The position numbers were made by a program, and so were the translations under genes. This document shows, piece by piece, positions 60,050-64,000 of a stretch of DNA of 64,000 nucleotides. Source of the DNA: an uncultured SAR86 cluster bacterium (GTDB lineage: Bacteria > Pseudomonadota > Gammaproteobacteria > Magnimaribacterales > Magnimaribacteraceae); contig CACLEZ010000001.1 in the NCBI GenBank assembly GCA_902606175.1, forward strand, positions 62,001 through 126,000, written 5' to 3'. The number at the start of each line of letters is the position of its first letter. Position 1 is the first letter of the stretch. The notes under the pieces were generated by a model. The model did no database searches. It had not been told where the DNA came from and was given only the letters and a program-made list of their open reading frames with translations.

Positions 60050-61529
60050 TATCAGGGAACAAATTCATCATAAACTTTCCTTGCTTGGAAAGGATATTAA
60101 AAATGCTCATATTTCAGAGTTAAATAACCAAAAAAATCTTGAAGGCATGGCCATTGGAAATGATCTATTACACTTTGACTATTCTAAACAAAGAATTAAT
60201 GAAAAGATTATTGATTATTTATTACAGATACCCGATTTAATAGATCTTAAAGACTCACTTCAAGCATTACTGAAAGGAAATATCTATAACCCGTCTGAAA
60301 ATAGGGGTGTGTCACACACAATCTATAGAAACAAAACTGAAAATAAAAATTTTAAGCTTATATTTTCTGAAAGAGAAAAAATTAAATCTTTTTTAAATGT
60401 GAGTCTTACAGATCGAAGTATAAAAAATCTCATTTGCTTAAGCATTGGTGGATCAAGAATAGGACCCGAATTATTGGATGAATATCAATCTTTATATGGG
60501 CCCTTGAATGTTTATTTTTGTTCTAGTTATGACCTACTAGAGCTTAGTGATGCTCTAAAAAGATGTAATCAAAGCGATACAATAATATTTGTATCTTCCA
60601 AGTCATTTCAAACTCTCGAAATTCTTAAAAATCTTGATCATGTGAAATCCTGGTATGGGAGAAATCCTGAAATTAATTTTTATGATCATCTTTATGGTAT
60701 TTCTTCTAATGCATCGGCAATGACCGCTTATGGAATTAAGAAGAAAAATCAATTTCTCATTCTAGATTCTTTAGGCGGAAGATATTCAATATGGTCCTCC
60801 ATGAGTTTGCCTGCTTTTATAAATTCAAACTATGATTCTTATCTTGATCTTCTCGAGGGAGCATATTTAGCCGATGAACACACAAGTAAAACGTCATGGG
60901 AATCTAATATTCCAGTATTAATGGCACTTTTGAGCATTTGGAATACGAGCTTTCTCGAGATAAATAATCACGGTATATTTACTTATAACTTTAGGCTACG
61001 CTCTCTTGTGAAATATATCTCTCAACTGTCGATGGAGAGTAATGGGAAATCTATAAATTTTGAATCAAAAGAATCACCTTTTTTGACTTCTCCTTTGATT
61101 TGGGGCGGTTATGGAATAGAATCTCAACACTCTACTTTTCAGTGGCTTATGCAAGGTAAAACCGAAACTTCTTGCGATTTTATTGGTTTAAATGATGGGC
61201 TCAACAAGGAGTCAGTTGAATCTTTCGAGATGCTTTTATCTCAAGTTTTAGCCATGACTTATGGAAAAAAAGATAAAGTAAGCCCCTTTAAATCTATCAA
61301 AGGTAATAATCCCTGTTCTATTTTGCAAATGAACTCTATCGACCTCAAAAGCTTAGGATTTTTATTGGCTATTTACGAATATAAAGTCTTTATTGAAGCT
61401 TCGATACTCGGCATAGATCCCTTTGACCAGTGGGGTGTACAGTTAGGAAAAGACATAGCCCTTGAAGGAAAAAGTAATAAAGAATTTTTGAAAGATAAAT
61501 TTTCTTCAAGTCTTCATCCTAAATCCTAG
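60042..61529 (+). CDS. pgi: Pgi, glucose-6-phosphate isomerase
   Basis: Interconverts glucose 6-phosphate and fructose 6-phosphate. Signature segments: LSIGGSRIGPELL near residue 127, GGRYSIWSSMSLPAF near 244 and FDQWGVQLGKDIALEG near 464, close to the canonical PGI signatures. At 495 residues it is about 50 shorter than E. coli Pgi and fairly diverged. It overlaps lapA by eight bases and precedes manC by 14, giving a pair that links glycolysis to mannose-nucleotide supply. Confidence 0.9.
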   Translation: MSNIREQIHHKLSLLGKDIKNAHISELNNQKNLEGMAIGNDLLHFDYSKQRINEKIIDYLLQIPDLIDLKDSLQALLKGNIYNPSENRGVSHTIYRNKTENKNFKLIFSEREKIKSFLNVSLTDRSIKNLICLSIGGSRIGPELLDEYQSLYGPLNVYFCSSYDLLELSDALKRCNQSDTIIFVSSKSFQTLEILKNLDHVKSWYGRNPEINFYDHLYGISSNASAMTAYGIKKKNQFLILDSLGGRYSIWSSMSLPAFINSNYDSYLDLLEGAYLADEHTSKTSWESNIPVLMALLSIWNTSFLEINNHGIFTYNFRLRSLVKYISQLSMESNGKSINFESKESPFLTSPLIWGGYGIESQHSTFQWLMQGKTETSCDFIGLNDGLNKESVESFEMLLSQVLAMTYGKKDKVSPFKSIKGNNPCSILQMNSIDLKSLGFLLAIYEYKVFIEASILGIDPFDQWGVQLGKDIALEGKSNKEFLKDKFSSSLHPKS

Positions 61530-61543
61530 TTTATAATCTGTGT

Positions 61544-62788
61544 ATGAGCTCTAAAAAATTTAGACCTATTATCTTGGCGGGAGGTTCAGGAAAGAGACTT
61601 TGGCCTCTATCAACTAAAGAAAGACCAAAACAGTTTATTTCTTTATTTGGAGATCTATCCCTTTTCGATCTTACACTTCAAAGGGTAAATAATAGGGATC
61701 TTTTTAAGAAACCAATAATCGTAACCTCTGAGGAATATTTATCCTTAATTGAAGAATCTCTATCTAAAACTGGACTAGGAGTTGAAAGGGTTTTTTTAGA
61801 GCCAGAGCCGAAGAATACTTTCTCAGCTTCGGTTTTGCCTGTACTGGATGCCTTGAAGCGCAATGAAAAAGAAAGATACATGGTAATGCCTTCTGATCAC
61901 TATATTCCTTTTAATAAATCTTTTTACGAAACATGCACAATAATTAAAAATCAATTTAGAAAAAAAGCTCTTACATTATTGGGGATTGCGCCAGATAATC
62001 CTTCTACAGAATATGGTTATATCTCTGTCTATACCTCTAACGAAGAAATTAAATGCGTCAAATCTTTTATAGAAAAACCTGATCTTGAGAAAGCTAAACT
62101 CTTAGTTAAACAGCCTGATACTTTATGGAATTCTGGAATGTTTTTCTTCGATGGCAAATGGTTAAGTGATTCTATTCAAATAAAAAATCAAGAGATGTAT
62201 TCTCTGATGCATGATCTTTTACCCACTTCAGCATTAAGTCAAATATATTTTTATCCCGATAAGAATATATTTTCAAAGCTTACAAACATCTCTTTCGATA
62301 AAGCATTTGTTGAATCTAACAAACAAAATCTTGTAGCGACTTTAGAAGCAGGTTGGACTGATCTTGGTTCATGGCATAGTTTGAGTAATCTTCAAAAGGA
62401 ACCGGAAAATGGACTTACCTTATATTCGGAGGGAGATTATTCCAGAACCGAAAAACCTTGGGGTTACTACGAAGTATTACTTGAATCAGAGTCCTCAAAA
62501 GTTAAAATCCTTTCTGTAGATCCTGGTCAGAAGCTTTCATTGCAAATGCACGAACATAGATCTGAAACTTGGTATGTAACTCAAGGCATCGCAACAGTTA
62601 CAAAAGGAAACACAACTTTTAACCTTCAGCCTGGCGAAAGTGTTGAGATTGATCAGAAAGAAAGGCATAGAGTTCAAAACTCTGGTAACGAAGTTTTAGA
62701 GATAATTGAGATTCAAACTGGAACATATTTTGGTGAAGATGACATTATTCGATTTGAGGATATTTATGGCAGAAAAGATTTTCACTGA
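61544..62788 (+). CDS. manC: ManC-type mannose-1-phosphate guanylyltransferase/mannose-6-phosphate isomerase
   Basis: Makes GDP-mannose for surface polysaccharide. The nucleotidyltransferase N-terminal motif is ILAGGSGKRLWPLSTKERPKQF near residues 9-30, with VMPSDHYI near 105 and FIEKPD near 166. The C-terminal cupin of the type II isomerase has LSLQMHEHRSETWYVTQGIA near 326, holding the metal His residues. At 414 residues it is shorter than the usual 465-480. Its end overlaps the uvrC start by 23 bases. Confidence 0.9.
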   Translation: MSSKKFRPIILAGGSGKRLWPLSTKERPKQFISLFGDLSLFDLTLQRVNNRDLFKKPIIVTSEEYLSLIEESLSKTGLGVERVFLEPEPKNTFSASVLPVLDALKRNEKERYMVMPSDHYIPFNKSFYETCTIIKNQFRKKALTLLGIAPDNPSTEYGYISVYTSNEEIKCVKSFIEKPDLEKAKLLVKQPDTLWNSGMFFFDGKWLSDSIQIKNQEMYSLMHDLLPTSALSQIYFYPDKNIFSKLTNISFDKAFVESNKQNLVATLEAGWTDLGSWHSLSNLQKEPENGLTLYSEGDYSRTEKPWGYYEVLLESESSKVKILSVDPGQKLSLQMHEHRSETWYVTQGIATVTKGNTTFNLQPGESVEIDQKERHRVQNSGNEVLEIIEIQTGTYFGEDDIIRFEDIYGRKDFH

Positions 62789-64000
62789 ATCTCCTTACTT
62801 AATTCCCGGTACGGCTAAAGAGATAAAGAATTTTATTAGGGAGATTCCTGGATCTCCAGGCGTCTATAAATTTTTAGATAAACTTAAAAGGCCTATCTAT
62901 ATAGGAAAAGCAAAATCTCTTAAAAAAAGACTTGCCTCATATTTCCGAGCTTCTTCTAGATCAGAAAAGATTAATAAATTAGTTGAATCAGCAAAGTTTA
63001 TTGAATTTTCGTTGACAAACACTGAGCTGGAATCGCTTCTTCATGAACAGTATCTGATCAAAAATTATAAACCTAAATTCAATGTTCAATTTAAAGACGA
63101 TAAAGGGTATCCGTGGATAAAAATTGAATCACACAATACTTTTCCTTCAGCTAAATCTTTTTTGGGAAAGAAACAGGATAAAGGGAAATTTTTTGGACCT
63201 TTTCCCAACTCATATGCTGTCAGAGATGCTCTGAAATTAATTCAAAAAACTTTTAAATTAAGAAATTGCTCTGACTCTTATTTCAAAAATAGAAATAGGC
63301 CTTGCTTGCAACATGAAATAGGAAGATGTTCTGCTCCATGCGTAGGTTTGATAAGCACAGAAGACTACCAAAAAGAGGTGAGGGGTGCAGACCTTTTACT
63401 TTCTGGAAAATCGGAGGTCTTAGCTCAAGAGTTTTATAATTTGATGGATGATTTTGCTTCAAAACAGCAATATGAAAAGGCAGCTGTTTATAGAGATAGA
63501 ATATCTGCTTTAAGAGATATTCAGAGGAGACAAAGCGTTGCTGGTTTTAGCAAGAATAGAGATGCCATTTATTTATCTACCTCAAAAGGAAAACGCAAAT
63601 TAGGTGTAAGCAGCGTTAAGGGAGGTTGGGTTACTGGACACAAGAATTTCATACTAGAAGAAGGAATTGAAGAGAATGAAACCTTGGAAAGTTTCATAGG
63701 TCATCATTATTTCATCACCAAGAATTGCCCTTCAACGCTGATTATAGGTCAAGAGCTAACAAACAAGAATCTCATTGAAGAGGCTCTAAGTAAATTTCAT
63801 AAAAAAAGAATATCTATTATTACTAAACCCTCTCAGAAAGACAAAGGCCTTTTGGAAATATGTAGGGCCAATACAGAGTTTATTTTTAAAAAGAATAAAA
63901 CTGATCCTGATATTGACTACAAGCTAGAGGAATTAAAGAAAGAATTACAAATTCATGAGGTCGATACAATTGAGTCTTATGACATCAGTCATCATTCTGG
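62766..64000 (+). CDS. uvrC: UvrC, excinuclease ABC subunit C (3' end outside window)
   Basis: Dual-incision nuclease of nucleotide excision repair. From ATG 62766 the frame stays open to the window end (411 codons). An N-terminal GIY-YIG nuclease domain shows IPGSPGVYKFLDKLKRPIYI and GKAKSLKKRLASYF. The Cys-containing RPCLQHEIGRCSAPCVGL segment and the UvrB-binding UVR domain (YEKAAVYRDRISALRDIQ) follow, and the RNase H-like C-terminal nuclease begins at SYDISHHSG where the window stops. It overlaps manC by 23 bases. Confidence 0.94.
   Translation, partial: MAEKIFTESPYLIPGTAKEIKNFIREIPGSPGVYKFLDKLKRPIYIGKAKSLKKRLASYFRASSRSEKINKLVESAKFIEFSLTNTELESLLHEQYLIKNYKPKFNVQFKDDKGYPWIKIESHNTFPSAKSFLGKKQDKGKFFGPFPNSYAVRDALKLIQKTFKLRNCSDSYFKNRNRPCLQHEIGRCSAPCVGLISTEDYQKEVRGADLLLSGKSEVLAQEFYNLMDDFASKQQYEKAAVYRDRISALRDIQRRQSVAGFSKNRDAIYLSTSKGKRKLGVSSVKGGWVTGHKNFILEEGIEENETLESFIGHHYFITKNCPSTLIIGQELTNKNLIEEALSKFHKKRISIITKPSQKDKGLLEICRANTEFIFKKNKTDPDIDYKLEELKKELQIHEVDTIESYDISHHS

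Noticed and set aside
1..64000. CRISPR array, tRNA/rRNA genes, prophage or transposon
   Set aside because: No regularly spaced repeats, no cloverleaf-sized gaps, and no integrase, transposase or phage structural gene was found; gaps between genes are all under about 160 bases.

Overview
The window is AT-rich (by eye about one third G+C) and very densely coded. No gap between genes exceeds about 160 bases, and I see no tRNA, rRNA, insertion sequence, prophage or CRISPR array. Gene order is gammaproteobacterial: hflK-hflC-hisZ-purA, glyA-nrdR-ribD-ribBA-ribH-nusB, thiL-pgpA-ribA, xseB-ispA-dxs, scpA-scpB-rluB, ubiG-phosphatase-yciK, and gyrA-serC-pheA-hisC-tyrA-aroA-cmk-rpsA-ihfB. Low G+C, tight spacing, a TonB receptor and a catabolic/sulfatase cluster point to a streamlined marine gammaproteobacterium such as the SAR86 clade. 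That placement is inference; no phylogenetic marker was compared.

Layout: (1) 1-6.7 kb, forward: membrane protease modulators HflK/HflC, HisZ, PurA, a small exported protein and an anchored DUF3604 protein. (2) 6.7-12.2 kb, reverse: nusB, riboflavin genes, nrdR, glyA, nth. (3) 12.2-26.3 kb: an accessory metabolic block. Its reverse arm holds a PepSY protein, two nitronate-monooxygenase-like flavoproteins, a sulfatase between two small polytopic proteins, a haloalkane-dehalogenase-like hydrolase, a GST-like protein and a DUF1330 protein. Its forward arm holds a CurA-like reductase, a ThDP enzyme, an acyl-CoA dehydrogenase, an anchored metallo-hydrolase and a thiolase. The arms diverge from a short shared promoter region near 20.18 kb. 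(4) 26.3-31.4 kb: thiL-pgpA-ribA facing dxs-ispA-xseB. (5) 31.4-38.7 kb, reverse: TonB receptor, RND efflux pair, and an unusual protein with three evenly spaced DnaT-like repeats. (6) 38.8-48.7 kb: DAHP synthase, nadE, scpAB-rluB, yciK/phosphatase/ubiG and the split transhydrogenase pntA1-pntA2-pntB. (7) 48.9-64 kb: one long forward gene string from gyrA through aromatic amino acid genes, cmk, rpsA, ihfB, lapA, pgi and manC into a truncated uvrC.

The strongest points for a second look are these. A 73-residue periodic triple DnaT-like protein is encoded at 37660-38706. A perfect palindrome overlaps the -10 of the RND efflux promoter. The riboflavin/nusB/thiL/pgpA block, contiguous in Pseudomonas, is split in a way that one inversion of 6.7-26.3 kb would explain. 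The accessory catabolic block itself has an unknown substrate. The RibBA protein has a degenerate second domain, with a complete RibA encoded separately and no riboflavin synthase gene in the block.
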